Of a DNA stretch of 64,000 nucleotides, positions 26,923 through 36,303 are shown one piece after another. Origin of the DNA: an uncultured Clostridia bacterium. GTDB taxonomy: Bacteria > Bacillota > Clostridia > Peptostreptococcales > Anaerovoracaceae. Both the position numbers and the translations under genes were made by a program. Below the pieces are notes generated by a model that worked only from the letters and a program-made list of their open reading frames with translations, was not told where the DNA came from and did no database searches. The stretch covers positions 124,001-188,000 of the forward strand of contig CALIBC010000181.1 of NCBI GenBank assembly GCA_938045615.1. Direction: 5' to 3'. Positions within the stretch are counted from its first letter, which is position 1; each line of letters opens with the position of its first letter.

Positions 26923-26943
26923 AACAATGATTACGTCAAAACC

Positions 26944-26982
26944 AATAATGCGGTAGCCAATGAATTGGCTGCCGCATTATTT
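26944..26982. terminator. Bidirectional terminator between htrA and the ABC permease gene
   Basis: 17-bp stem AATAATGCGGTAGCCAA / TTGGCTGCCGCATTATT with one G-T wobble and loop TGAAT-like; T-rich flanks on both sides are short. It separates two convergent genes. Confidence 0.7.
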
Positions 26983-27065
26983 GAAATTCCAAACTTTCAT
27001 CGAAATTCCAATCCTATCGTATTGTACCGGAGGTAGCCGTCTTTTCTGCAACAGCTGCCGATTTT

Positions 27066-27818
27066 CTATCTCTTTCTGCCTCTCACCTTAAATGCTATAA
27101 GGAGTACAATCAGGCTCAATGCGCCGAAGAAGAGCATCGACTGAACGAGCGGTCCAAAGTTATATTCTTTGCCCATCCAGAATTTTATGTAATCGTTGCC
27201 CAACTGAGTGGTCGGGAGCAAATCCGAGACCGGTTTAAGAAAGTCCGGGAGTTTGGATGTCTGAATTCCCATATATCCGCTCAAAATCATCATAATGAAA
27301 TACAGTGCCATTACAACCCCGTACGTGGGGCCGAATTTCCTTATGAGCGTCGCGATCCCATGCGAGAGGATCATCAGCAGCGCCGACAGCAGATACATCC
27401 CGGCAAGCCACAGCGCCGCCGCTGCTGCCGTCGGTTTTTCCATCTTCAGGAAAGGTATGGTTCCCACAAAATATATGATCATGCAGAACGTAAGAAAGAT
27501 GAAGTTCGAGATCAGTTTATTCATGAGGATGGATCTCTCGGAAAATCCGAACAGAATAATACGCTCAGGAACATTCTTGTCCAGTTCGTTCGAATAAGTT
27601 GCGGCATGACTCAGGAATATGCTCGCAAGCGGGATTAGCATTGCCATTCCTATGAAGACTCCGGTGATCGCTTCCGATTTATAAGCCGCCGGAACGTCCT
27701 GAAGCGAACCTTTTACTATAAGGTGCAGAAGCATAATCGGAAAGACCGCACCAAAGAAAAATGCATAACCGTTATATAAAGTATTCAGAAACTCGTATTT
27801 AATCGTATATTTATTCAT
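27066..27818 (-). CDS. ABC-2 type transporter membrane protein
   Basis: Permease of 250 residues with six hydrophobic segments (near 20-40, 55-75, 100-125, 140-165, 170-190, 225-245), the arrangement of ABC-2 exporters. The ATG at 27818 (MNKYTIKYEF) has AAGGAGG in front; the open frame to 27836 would overlap the ATPase gene. It is the last gene of the unit RR-HK-ATPase-permease, so the pump is probably induced by that two-component system. Substrate unknown, antimicrobial peptide or envelope-active compound plausible. Confidence 0.85.
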   Translation of the reverse strand: MNKYTIKYEFLNTLYNGYAFFFGAVFPIMLLHLIVKGSLQDVPAAYKSEAITGVFIGMAMLIPLASIFLSHAATYSNELDKNVPERIILFGFSERSILMNKLISNFIFLTFCMIIYFVGTIPFLKMEKPTAAAAALWLAGMYLLSALLMILSHGIATLIRKFGPTYGVVMALYFIMMILSGYMGIQTSKLPDFLKPVSDLLPTTQLGNDYIKFWMGKEYNFGPLVQSMLFFGALSLIVLLIAFKVRGRKR

Positions 27819-27819
27819 T

Positions 27820-28698
27820 TTAAGCCCTCCTTGCAACTTCTCCCCGGCACTTAGCCTTGGCGTTAAGCGTCATAATCTCTATGTCACTGTTGCTTCTTCT
27901 GTAATTTATGTCAGCATCTATCAGTTTTCCGGCGATCTCATTTTCCTCGTTCCGGTCGGCGCAGGTAAGTGCGATCTGACCTTCCGGCGCTACGATTCTC
28001 CTGTGTTCGCCCGCAATCTTCTCTCCGACTTGGCTGCCGGGAAAAATCAGCACCGCCGAACGGCAATATTTGCGGAACAAATCTTCTTTCTTGCCGTAAT
28101 CCACAACCTTTCCTTTCTCCATATACAAGATTTTGGTTGCAAAATTATCAAGTTCCGAATAATAATGTGATGTTATGAGCAGCGTGGCATTTCTCTCTTT
28201 GTACCATTCCACGAGTTTTGCCATCAGTCGTTGTCTCGTTTCAAAATCCAGCCCGGATGTCACCTCGTCAAACATCGTGAGAGGGCTTTCCTTGCACATC
28301 ACCAGAATGAGCGTAAGTCGCTGCTTCTGTCCTCCGGACAGGTGCTTCCACCTCTTCTTCAGACTGTCCCCGAACTCGAAAAAATCTATCATGTTCTCGA
28401 GCTGCGGATTGTCCTTGATTCTGCATCCCATCACCATTTCTATTATAATTCTGACAGGGACGGTTTCTATGTACTCGTTCTGCTGCATATGTACCGCAAT
28501 TTTCTCCTGCGGGATTCCGAGGGTTATATTGCCCTTATGCGGAACCAGTCCCAAGATGCTTTTCAATAAAGTGGTTTTTCCCGCTCCGTTGCTTCCGATG
28601 ATTCCAACGCGTTCTCCCTCTTCTATTTCGATGATTCCATCAAAATCAACGGCAACTTTCTCCTTAAAATTAACTTTTACGTGATCCAGTCTAATCAT
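27820..28698 (-). CDS. ABC transporter ATP-binding protein
   Basis: 292-residue exporter ATPase. Walker A GSNGAGKTTLLKS, Q-loop around HMQQNEY, signature LSGGQKQRL, Walker B LTMFDEVTSGLD, switch His in ITSHYYSEL. About 90 residues beyond the nucleotide-binding domain form a C-terminal extension. It starts at 28698, 23 bp behind the histidine kinase gene, and ends just before the permease gene. Confidence 0.92.
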   Translation of the reverse strand: MIRLDHVKVNFKEKVAVDFDGIIEIEEGERVGIIGSNGAGKTTLLKSILGLVPHKGNITLGIPQEKIAVHMQQNEYIETVPVRIIIEMVMGCRIKDNPQLENMIDFFEFGDSLKKRWKHLSGGQKQRLTLILVMCKESPLTMFDEVTSGLDFETRQRLMAKLVEWYKERNATLLITSHYYSELDNFATKILYMEKGKVVDYGKKEDLFRKYCRSAVLIFPGSQVGEKIAGEHRRIVAPEGQIALTCADRNEENEIAGKLIDADINYRRSNSDIEIMTLNAKAKCRGEVARRA

Positions 28699-28721
28699 TT
28701 TTTTTCCTCCATTCCGCTACA

Positions 28722-30296
28722 TCAGGTTTCAGCTTTTACGAGTATGAAGCGCACCCCGTCGTCCATGTTCTCGGCGTTCAGTTCATAACCCATGTTCTCT
28801 GCAAAATATCTCGCTACATACAGCCCCAATCCGTGTCTTTTTTTCTTTTCCTCTTCCCTTTTTACACCTGAAACAAAAGGCTCAAATACGCTGTCCATAA
28901 TATCTTTATCTATGTGTGCCGGTCTGTTTGCAACGGTGAGTCTGTCTTTCTCCACCCTGATCCTGACTTCTCCCCCCTTATCGGTATGATCTATTCCGTT
29001 GCTCACGAGATTATGGATAACCTGCTCAAGCATATCCCTGCTTGCATACCACTCCGGCGGCGTTGCGTCCGAATCATCTGCGCCTGTAAATTTCAAAGTG
29101 ATGCCCTTCGAATCCGCATTTATGTTATTCTTGTATACAACCTCCTCGCAGAGTGCGAACATATCGACATACGAAAGTTCTTTGTTTTTCGTCAGATAGT
29201 TCAGGTTCATCACTTCATCGACTATCTTTCTCATCTCCTGAAGTTCTTCTTTTACTTTAGGCAGGTATTTATCTCTGTCGGAAAACTTGCCCACCTTCGA
29301 GGTCATTCCCTCCACTAGGAGAAGTGATGCCGCAATCGGCGTTTTCAGCTGGTGTGACGAAGCATTCATAAACACTTCCTTGCGTCTGCTCTCTTCCTCA
29401 AGTTTCCTGAAGTTTTCCGCCTGTCTCTCATACAAAAGGTTCAGCGTACCGGCAAGATCGGCGATCTCGTCCTTTCCGTCAATCTCAATAGGAGTAAAAT
29501 TCCTGATATCCGCAGACATACGCTTTTCCGCATCCATGGACAGTTTTTTTACAGGGTCTACAATTTTGCGGGAATACAGCGCGGACACTCCGAAGGCAAG
29601 TAATATCATCATCAGGATTATCATCGGTATCGCTCTTACCATTACAGGTCTTATCTCTGTCGCCCTCGGTGTGATCGTCCCCATTATCAACAGGTATATT
29701 GCATTCTTTTTATTCGCAACTCCCACAAATGTAGTGTACTTCGTACCGGTAGACCTGTTCTCAACCGAAAATTCTCCAAGACCGATACCTTTGCCGAGAC
29801 GATGAATCATTTCCTGTTCCGTGGAAAACTGTTCAATATTATTCTTTGTTTTTATATTGATGCGGAATTTTTTTGAGAAAATTTTTCCGTATTCTTTCAT
29901 CATTTTTTTGACCAACGGTTCAAACTCCTTTGCGAGCCGATCCGAATTCTTCAGATTTTTAAGGTCTCTCATGTTTCTGACTTTCCCCAGAAGTTCAGAG
30001 CCGCTTCCTTCGGGAAGCAGAATCTCACCCTCAAAACCTCCGCTCAAAACTTTAATTTTGTTTCCTCTGTTTGGGATCACCATACCGATTGCGGTACTGT
30101 CATTGCCGGACAGGTTTTCCGGTTTACCGTTTTCCGTAAGGCTTCTCATAGCTTTTTTTGCGTAATTCAGATTCTCCTTCTGTTTGTAATCCATGTACAT
30201 CGACGGCATGAGAAGAAGCATGTACGCAAAAATCGCGATTCCGACGATCAGAGCGATGATCACGCTGTAGAAAAACGTCTTATTTGCCAATCTCAT
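28722..30296 (-). CDS. Sensor histidine kinase
   Basis: Membrane sensor of 524 residues: N-terminal helix (about 8-30), an extracytoplasmic domain of about 180 residues, a second helix (about 215-235), HAMP linker, HisKA domain with the phosphorylated His in SSHQLKTPIAAS, and HATPase_c with NLVSNGIDHTDKGG and RHGLGLYVARYFA. ATG 30296 has AGGAG 8 nt upstream and overlaps the regulator's stop by 4 bp (ATGA); a GTG at 30305 is an alternative. Genetic coupling makes the regulator at 30293 its partner. Confidence 0.9.
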   Translation of the reverse strand: MRLANKTFFYSVIIALIVGIAIFAYMLLLMPSMYMDYKQKENLNYAKKAMRSLTENGKPENLSGNDSTAIGMVIPNRGNKIKVLSGGFEGEILLPEGSGSELLGKVRNMRDLKNLKNSDRLAKEFEPLVKKMMKEYGKIFSKKFRINIKTKNNIEQFSTEQEMIHRLGKGIGLGEFSVENRSTGTKYTTFVGVANKKNAIYLLIMGTITPRATEIRPVMVRAIPMIILMMILLAFGVSALYSRKIVDPVKKLSMDAEKRMSADIRNFTPIEIDGKDEIADLAGTLNLLYERQAENFRKLEEESRRKEVFMNASSHQLKTPIAASLLLVEGMTSKVGKFSDRDKYLPKVKEELQEMRKIVDEVMNLNYLTKNKELSYVDMFALCEEVVYKNNINADSKGITLKFTGADDSDATPPEWYASRDMLEQVIHNLVSNGIDHTDKGGEVRIRVEKDRLTVANRPAHIDKDIMDSVFEPFVSGVKREEEKKKRHGLGLYVARYFAENMGYELNAENMDDGVRFILVKAET

Positions 30297-31030
30297 TTTC
30301 TCCACTCCTCTCTCCAGCGATATCCGATACCTATCACCGTTTCTATGTAATCTTTAGGAAGTTTTTTTCGCAGGTTCTTGATATGCGCATCTATAATCCT
30401 GTCGTTTGCTATATATTCCTCATCAAAAATTTTGTTTATGAGTATATCTCTGCCAAAGACACGACCCGGGCTGTCTTTCAGAACCTTTAACAAAGAGAAC
30501 TCACTCACTGTCAGTCGCAAATTTCTTTCGCCGTAAAAAGCGCGATATCCTTCTTCATCTATTACCAGTTTATCCTCTTCAGTACTCCTGCCGTTGCATT
30601 CAGGATCCTCAGTTTTTGCGGCTTCCGAGCTGCCCGTCTCTTCAAGTTCCTTGATCTTCCCGGTCCTGCGCAGAACCGCTTCTATCCTTTTCAACAGTAT
30701 TATGGGTGAAGCCGGCTTCGTAATGTAGTCGTCCGCCATGTGATTGAAAGCTTCCAACTGCGTGTTAACGTCTTCATATGCCGTCAGCATTATGGTTCCC
30801 ACGGTGTCACCGTACTTTGTCTTTATGTGCCGGAGAACTTCCAGTCCTGTTTTTCCGGGAACCCTTATGTCCAGAACCGCCAAATCGAAATTGTTTTCCT
30901 CGTCGTCTATAAGTTCAACCGCATCATCCCCGCTCTCGCATTCCGTAACCGAATATCCCGTTACGGTCATGTACTCCGCCAAGACTTCCCGTATCATCTT
31001 CTCGTCTTCTAAAAACAATATGTTCGCCAT
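30293..31030 (-). CDS. OmpR-family response regulator
   Basis: Two-component transcription factor, 245 residues. Receiver: acidic pocket FLEDE, phospho-acceptor Asp54 (AVLDIRVPG), Thr in MLTAYED and Lys in ITKPASP. The winged-helix DNA-binding domain starts near residue 150 (YGERNLRLTVSEFSLLKVL; ending VIGIGYRW). The linker (about 122-145) is unusually long and rich in E, S and T. First gene of the unit with the kinase and ABC exporter. Confidence 0.92.
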   Translation of the reverse strand: MANILFLEDEKMIREVLAEYMTVTGYSVTECESGDDAVELIDDEENNFDLAVLDIRVPGKTGLEVLRHIKTKYGDTVGTIMLTAYEDVNTQLEAFNHMADDYITKPASPIILLKRIEAVLRRTGKIKELEETGSSEAAKTEDPECNGRSTEEDKLVIDEEGYRAFYGERNLRLTVSEFSLLKVLKDSPGRVFGRDILINKIFDEEYIANDRIIDAHIKNLRKKLPKDYIETVIGIGYRWREEWRK

Positions 31031-31367
31031 TTCCGATTCTCCTTTCTGTGTACACCTTACATCCGTGGTATGAACTTCGTATGAATTTCATATGAGTCTT
31101 TTCCGCAGGCACGGAGCCACATCTCAATCCTGTACTCGCCTCTCTCCGCAGGAAGCGTCTTTTCCCGCAGGCACGGAATCACATAAAAAAATCCCCTGTA
31201 CCTTCTGAATCTCCACACAGAACGATTCAAAAAAACGCAAGGGTTTTCATCTTATCCGGCCGTTAAAAAGCGGACCGATTGCTTTTTAAACTGCTCGTTT
31301 TTACTTTTTCCGCTCAATACATGTCCTTTTCTGACGTATAATGCGCTTACCGAGAACACTGTCTCTA
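31031..31367. other. Intergenic region with an imperfect direct repeat
   Basis: 337 bp upstream of the response-regulator gene. The motif CCGCAGGCACGGA followed by a CACAT occurs near 31101 and again near 31164. No gene is visible. Confidence 0.45.
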
Positions 31368-31853
31368 TTAATGTTTCGGCATCTTAGGTTTCTGTTTGCA
31401 TGTTATTTTCTCTACCACAAGTTTATATACCGCCGTCCTCGGGAGAGCCGCCCTGCTGAACGGGACATCTTTCCCGCCGTGGTACTGCTGCATAAGTTTT
31501 CTCAGCGCATGAATCTTATCCTCCTCGTCCTCGACCATAATGATTCTGCCGCTGCCTATTACGCTCTCATATGCATAGGTGCAGTAACCTTTCTCTCTGA
31601 TATACTCCAACTCGCCCTCGCAATCCATCTCAAAAGACGCGCGATTGTCTCTGCGTATGAGGTTGAGCTTCGTACCCTCGAGCGCACTGTGAAAATACAG
31701 GATCACTTTGCCGTCGATACAGTCCATTCCAAAACTGAGCGGGAGAATGTAAGGATACTCCTCATCGTTAAGTGCAATTCTGCACACCTCACATTTCTTC
31801 ATTACTTCAACTATCTTCTCTATGTCTTTTACTTCTCTGTTCGCTTTTCTCAT
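31368..31853 (-). CDS. Pyridoxamine-5'-phosphate-oxidase-like flavin protein (NimA type)
   Basis: 161-residue split-barrel protein of the PNPOx-like family whose members bind FMN or F420; NimA relatives reduce nitroimidazoles. Typical pieces are VCRIALNDEEYPYILPLSFG (substrate/flavin barrel), GKVILYFHSALEGTKLNLIR and RASFEMDCE, then ESVIGSGRIIMVED. Exact substrate unknown. The ATG at 31853 begins MRKANREV. It is monocistronic. Confidence 0.85.
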   Translation of the reverse strand: MRKANREVKDIEKIVEVMKKCEVCRIALNDEEYPYILPLSFGMDCIDGKVILYFHSALEGTKLNLIRRDNRASFEMDCEGELEYIREKGYCTYAYESVIGSGRIIMVEDEEDKIHALRKLMQQYHGGKDVPFSRAALPRTAVYKLVVEKITCKQKPKMPKH

Positions 31854-32312
31854 GAATCCTTCTCCTCATCTGTCGTTTACGTCGCCTATCTCATTGCCGA
31901 CAAGTTCAACATTCATCGCTCATCCAATTCCCGACAAACTCAGAACGTAAAATCCTAATAAATTATCCTTAATCGACGCCTATTTTATCACAACCGACCG
32001 CTACCTGCACCCATAGGATTTATGAAAAGGATATGTCCTTTTTAAAGGATTTCAAAATCGCTCGTGTCCATTTTTATGAATACGGCTTAGAATATTTGAG
32101 ATTAAAAAATACGCATTTTTCAACGCTCACAATAGTTTGTATTCTTATGTAAGTGTCAAACGCCCGCGTCAATAAAAAATTACAAAAAACTTGACATCGG
32201 AACAAGTTTCCGGTTTTTGGATTCAATCAACTGTCAAAGATGGGATTGTAAAGATGGGATTATAGTGTAGTGAATTGCTTAATGCAAGCAGATTATTTTG
32301 CCCCGGGCGGTA
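31854..32312. other. AT-rich intergenic region with two hairpins
   Basis: 459 bp without a recognised gene. At 32187-32209 the minus strand reads AAACTTG-N9-CAAGTTT followed by TTTG, a probable terminator for the gene ending at 32313. At 32025-32042 AAAAGGA-TATG-TCCTTTT forms a second small stem. Confidence 0.45.
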
Positions 32313-33065
32313 TCAAGTTTTTGAGTCGAATGAAAAAACAAATTCGGAGCCGTAATATTTTTTTACCGCTTCCGCATTGCTGCCGTACTTTTTTAGAGCC
32401 TCTTCGCAACCCCTCAGCGCTTTCTCCAAAGCAATCCCTTCCTTCGTACGTCTATAATCTGACACGAGTTTATCCTGGCCTTTCGCCGTGTCCAAATCCG
32501 ACAAATTTCCTTTTGGGCATTTGAGATCACCCCGAACAATGCACTCGCTCAATTTTTTGGATGTCGCATCGTATATATTCCATCTGCGATTGGCTATGTA
32601 CTCTTTTTCAAACGTAGTACCTTGTTTGCGATATAGATTGTCTATTCTGCGGTAATCGTCCGAGCATCTCATATCCTTAAGCACGTTCTTGACATGCTCT
32701 TTCAGTTCTTTTTCCGAAACAGAGATCCCCGCCTTCTCAGCACACCTATACCTTGCATATTTCTTAAAAATATCCCGCTGGGTTGACTTGATTGCAGCAG
32801 CTTCATCAGGTCTATCTATTTCAATTGTTTTGACCTGTTTATAGTAGTCCGCATATATATTGTCCCCGCCAAGTGTATCTTGCATTTTACGTGTGCCGAT
32901 CCATAATTTTACCAGTTTTTCTTCTTTGGAGTCGCCGGCACTATAAAGTTGACCGCCATATTCGGCAGTTTTATTCCGTTGGACATGGTTTTGGTGTACT
33001 ATTGCCACTACCGTCGTTGCAATCAAAACAAACAAGATCGCTACAAGTACATATTTTTTGGCCAC
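32313..33065 (-). CDS. Membrane-anchored hypothetical protein
   Basis: 250-residue protein with one N-terminal helix (about 5-25, KKYVLVAILFVLIATTVVA) and a charged, helical extracytoplasmic part. The segment ISVSEKELKEHVKNVLKDM resembles the N-terminal helices of SurA/PrsA-type chaperones, but no parvulin domain follows, so function is left open. The start is taken as the GTG at 33065 because AGGAGG lies 8 nt upstream; an earlier start at 33092 would contain that ribosome site in coding sequence. Confidence 0.65.
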   Translation of the reverse strand: MAKKYVLVAILFVLIATTVVAIVHQNHVQRNKTAEYGGQLYSAGDSKEEKLVKLWIGTRKMQDTLGGDNIYADYYKQVKTIEIDRPDEAAAIKSTQRDIFKKYARYRCAEKAGISVSEKELKEHVKNVLKDMRCSDDYRRIDNLYRKQGTTFEKEYIANRRWNIYDATSKKLSECIVRGDLKCPKGNLSDLDTAKGQDKLVSDYRRTKEGIALEKALRGCEEALKKYGSNAEAVKKYYGSEFVFSFDSKT

Positions 33066-33152
33066 GGTCTTTTCCTCCTGACATAAAAGCACGCTGATAC
33101 CGGTTCATGCACATTCTTCCGTGCTAAATCTGACTTATTTCACCAAACCCCT

Positions 33153-33554
33153 TTAGGAAATCATGAAGCCTATCCTACTCAACCTATCCGATACAAGGAT
33201 AGATTCTGTGCAGTGCATATTGTAGCATTTCATAATTAATATCTTACTATATTCAATATAAGATATTCTTCTGTTTCCCCTCTTATTCACATCCATGGTT
33301 TTAGAAAATTTATTAATTTTGTCAATGAACATAGCAACTGTTTTGTAGTCATATGTGGCTTTATAAGATAAGACTGCTTTAGCTTTTATATCGTTCCATT
33401 CTTCTTTTATTCTCTTCATATGATTTTCATTAAGTTTTGTTCTTGCTCCGACAAACTTTTTAACATTTCGATCATAAAGTTTTCTTTTCAACAAGTCAAT
33501 CTGGTAGTGTTCCTTATTTTTATAAAAAGTATATTCAAGGTGTATTCCCTTGGA
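33153..33554 (-). pseudogene. Gene fragment, unknown family
   Basis: A low-GC minus-strand frame open from 33554 to 33153 reads like a protein (LEYTFYKNKEHYQIDLLKRK, later KRIKEEWNDIKAKAVLSYKA) but lacks an ATG and a ribosome site near its beginning; the first possible starts are TTG codons at 33494 and 33491. It is bounded upstream by a stop at 33555. Composition differs from neighbours. Probably the C-terminal remnant of an acquired gene. Confidence 0.4.
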
Positions 33555-33763
33555 TTAAACTATAACACTAAATGCCTGTTTAGCATAGATTAAATACGCC
33601 TTTTCTTTGCTTTTGCAGGACTTATTGCTACTTACATTATCTCTTGCTTTTGATGTGGATTTTAACTTTGCAATTCAGCGTTTCCGACCGAGTACCGACC
33701 CTCTCACCTACAAAAAACGTTGTCCTCCCGGTTTTTCACGGGGTTCTCCCTCTTTTCCATTTC

Positions 33764-33772
33764 TGGTATAAT
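33764..33772 (+). promoter_or_regulatory. Extended -10 promoter of the Crp-family gene
   Basis: TGG-TATAAT at 33764-33772 with no strong -35; a small dyad ATACA-TTCT-TGTAT lies at about 33786-33799, near the expected start of transcription. The ATG follows at 33827 behind GGAGG. Confidence 0.6.
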
Positions 33773-33826
33773 TCTATCGTAAATATACATTCTTGTATGT
33801 CGGGATAATAACATTCGGAGGTTTTT

Positions 33827-34495
33827 ATGGATACGACTGTTTTTTCTCGTGTTGAGCTTTTCCGAGGTATTCAATCTGAAGAATTGCAGCGTCTGTTGCC
33901 TTACCTACAGGCAAGGGAAAAGCGGTATGTCAAAGGCCAGGTTATCTGCCGCGCCGGGGAAATACTCAAAGAACTAGGTATAGTGCTCTCCGGTAGCGTC
34001 AACGTGCTGGTCAATTATTACTGGGGCGGCAGCAGCATTTTCGGCCACTTCGAGTCAGGTCAGATTTTCGGGGAGACATATGCCGCGCTACCGGAGCGGG
34101 AGTTGCTGGTGGATGTGGTGGCAGCCGAGGAATGTCAAATTGTTTTTCTCAATATGGATAAACTGCTGACCACCTTCCGGAATGGCTGCTCCTGCTATCA
34201 CCGGGTAATACACAACCTGATTCGCCTCTCCGCGGAGAAGAACCTATCCCTGTCGACTCGTATGATGCACACTGCACCCAAAACCATCCGAGAGCGCCTT
34301 TCCCTGTACCTCTCGGAGCAGGCGCAGCAGCATGGTAGAGGCCGCTTTTCAATTCCATATTCCCGCCAGGAACTGGCGGACTATCTGGGCGTGGATCGAA
34401 GCGCCCTGTCCAATGAACTGAGCAAAATGCGACAGGACGGTCTGATTCGCTTCCACCGAAACGAATTCACCCTACTGAAGGATCTGGAGCCGTAA
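33827..34495 (+). CDS. Crp/Fnr-family transcriptional regulator
   Basis: 222-residue regulator: N-terminal cyclic-nucleotide-binding-like barrel (FSRVELFRGIQSEELQRLLP, then SGSVNVLVNYYWGGSSIFG and GQIFGETYAAL), dimer helix, and C-terminal winged helix with recognition helix SRQELADYLGVDRSALSNEL. It lacks the N-terminal cysteine cluster of oxygen-sensing Fnr, so the signal is unknown. It is convergent with the DUF438/hemerythrin gene, whose promoter carries a dyad at the class II activation position, so that gene is a likely target. Confidence 0.9.
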   Translation: MDTTVFSRVELFRGIQSEELQRLLPYLQAREKRYVKGQVICRAGEILKELGIVLSGSVNVLVNYYWGGSSIFGHFESGQIFGETYAALPERELLVDVVAAEECQIVFLNMDKLLTTFRNGCSCYHRVIHNLIRLSAEKNLSLSTRMMHTAPKTIRERLSLYLSEQAQQHGRGRFSIPYSRQELADYLGVDRSALSNELSKMRQDGLIRFHRNEFTLLKDLEP

Positions 34496-34512
34496 CTGCA
34501 ACGCAAGACAAA

Positions 34513-34545
34513 CCGGACGCCCCGCAAAGGATCGTCCGGCTTGTT
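34513..34545 (+). terminator. Rho-independent terminator of the Crp-family gene
   Basis: Stem CCGGACG (34513-34519) / CGTCCGG (34533-34539) followed by CTTGTTTTA. Confidence 0.7.
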
Positions 34546-36096
34546 TTACTGTGTGAAATACTCTTTGGCAAACTCCATATCCTGCACGACTTCTACCGTA
34601 CCAAGGTACTTCCGGTCCTTATCTCTCACCGCCAGGTAGGTGACGAGGAATGTGCGCCCGTTTTTCTCAATCCAGACGGGGACACTGTCTTGGCGATCAT
34701 TTCGGAAATCGTCGATAATGGATCGCACCATAGGCTCAATCTTCGGAGGGTGGCAGGAGAACACCTCCCTGTCTATGGCCATGCCGGGACGTTTGAACAC
34801 CTTTGGACCCTCATTGAAGAAGCGATTATAGTTGTCCGCATCCACGAAAGTAATCTCCACGGGGATGACGTTCAAAAGGGCGGTGAGCTGCTCAAGAGTC
34901 ATATGTCCTCCGGGCATTACGATCTCTCCCTCATAGGCGGGAGCGGTCGGTGCCGGTACCGTCACATCGGCTTCCGGCCAGATTTCGGGGGTTACACCCA
35001 AGCAGTCGTCATAGTCACGGGAATCTCGGTAAATTCCTTTCCACTCGGCCTCGGTAAAATTCACGGCACAGATGGGAAAGAGGATGTTGTTCTCCTTGTA
35101 GATCATCTCTTCCGCCCGCCGGAGCACAGTTCGCAGTCGCTCCCCCCATACCTCGTCATGAGTGTCACTTTTATCGAGTTCCGCCAACTCGTCCCTAATC
35201 TCGTCATCCACCGTCCACATCACGTCCGAGGGACCGGAGATCTCATACTTCACCTTCAACAGAGGATACAGCATATCTCCCTTTTTGGCGTAATGAATCG
35301 AGAGTTCCCGAATTTTAGGAAACAACCCGCCAAGTTCCTCCCGCGCATCCAACTTCGCCTTTGCATCCGCAAGCCATCCGCTCAAGATTTCGTTTTCCCG
35401 TGTGAGGGTATGTAGCGGATGACCCGGTATAGCTGCCAACACCGCCGCCCTCTCGTTTTTGCTTCCGTAATCTTTCTGCGCGGCCAGTTCCCTTGCGCGC
35501 TGCACGGAAGCCATTACCTCCTTCTCAGCATCGGCAATCCGTTCCTCTCGCGTGGCGCCGTGGAATAGGGCGGAGTGTACATCACAGAGTTTCTGCACTT
35601 CCTCCAAAGGAGTGCCCTCGCGCATCAACTCCTGCTCAGCTCGCATAATCTCAGAAGCTTCCACGTCACGAAATTTCTCCGCAAAGTCCGCCCTGACGCT
35701 CTCAAGAGACTCGCCTGCACTCAGACGACGCAGATACGCCTTGAGTTGTTCCGTGCGGGAGTCGGAAGCGTTCTCAGGTGCGGCGTCAACCTCAGCTCCC
35801 GGTGTTTCAACTCTTGCCACCGGGGTCTCTTCTTCTGCCATAGGTGTCTTATCTTTCGCCACCGGCATTTCTCCCGACAGGGTGAAACCGTGTTCCGTCA
35901 GCGCCATGACCACTTTCTCCATGGGGATATTCTTCATCGCGGCGCCCTTTGGAATGGTCATCAACTTACCCACCGAGTGGAGTATAGCGGGCTTCCTGAT
36001 CTCCGAAAATCCCAGTTCCGCCATGATGTCCGTGAGCTCCGGATATTCTTTAACCAACTCGTAAACCGAGCGGTTGAAATCTATGGTTTTCCTCAT
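34546..36096 (-). CDS. DUF438 protein with DUF1858, hemerythrin-like and PAS domains
   Basis: 516-residue sensor-like or redox protein. Order: DUF1858 (residues 1-60, FNRSVYELVKEYPELTDIM), a repetitive P/E/V/A linker to about 110, DUF438 (about 112-180, LKAYLRRLSAGESLESVRA), an HHE hemerythrin-like helical domain (about 220-350, with HPLHTLTRENEIL, HYAKKGDMLYP and MIYKENNILFP supplying metal ligands), and a C-terminal PAS fold (VEITFVDADNYNRFFNEG). Members are linked to nitric oxide or redox responses; the exact role is unknown. RBS AAGGAGG precedes ATG 36096. Confidence 0.88.
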   Translation of the reverse strand: MRKTIDFNRSVYELVKEYPELTDIMAELGFSEIRKPAILHSVGKLMTIPKGAAMKNIPMEKVVMALTEHGFTLSGEMPVAKDKTPMAEEETPVARVETPGAEVDAAPENASDSRTEQLKAYLRRLSAGESLESVRADFAEKFRDVEASEIMRAEQELMREGTPLEEVQKLCDVHSALFHGATREERIADAEKEVMASVQRARELAAQKDYGSKNERAAVLAAIPGHPLHTLTRENEILSGWLADAKAKLDAREELGGLFPKIRELSIHYAKKGDMLYPLLKVKYEISGPSDVMWTVDDEIRDELAELDKSDTHDEVWGERLRTVLRRAEEMIYKENNILFPICAVNFTEAEWKGIYRDSRDYDDCLGVTPEIWPEADVTVPAPTAPAYEGEIVMPGGHMTLEQLTALLNVIPVEITFVDADNYNRFFNEGPKVFKRPGMAIDREVFSCHPPKIEPMVRSIIDDFRNDRQDSVPVWIEKNGRTFLVTYLAVRDKDRKYLGTVEVVQDMEFAKEYFTQ

Positions 36097-36128
36097 CGTA
36101 ATGTCCTCCTTGTCATTTTTTTGTTTTT

Positions 36129-36170
36129 ATTCTACCCCTTATTCCCGGAGCGTCTGTTGTTACTACAACA
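36129..36170 (-). promoter_or_regulatory. Promoter and candidate Crp-family operator of the DUF438 gene
   Basis: TAGAAT on the minus strand at 36129-36134 serves as -10. A 16-bp dyad TGTTGT-TACT-ACAACA at 36155-36170 is centred about 41 bp upstream of the expected transcription start (about 36122), the position used by Crp/Fnr proteins for class II activation; no -35 box competes with it. Confidence 0.55.
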
Positions 36171-36303
36171 ATTTCCCGGAATACATGCAAAATGAAAAGA
36201 GCCGCACTCAAGGGTCTCCCCCGTACAACTCTCTCCAATGCCGCTGTATGCCGCGGTTCACATAAAGTATGAAGATTTTGAACCGATCTTTTCGGTTATA
36301 GTC

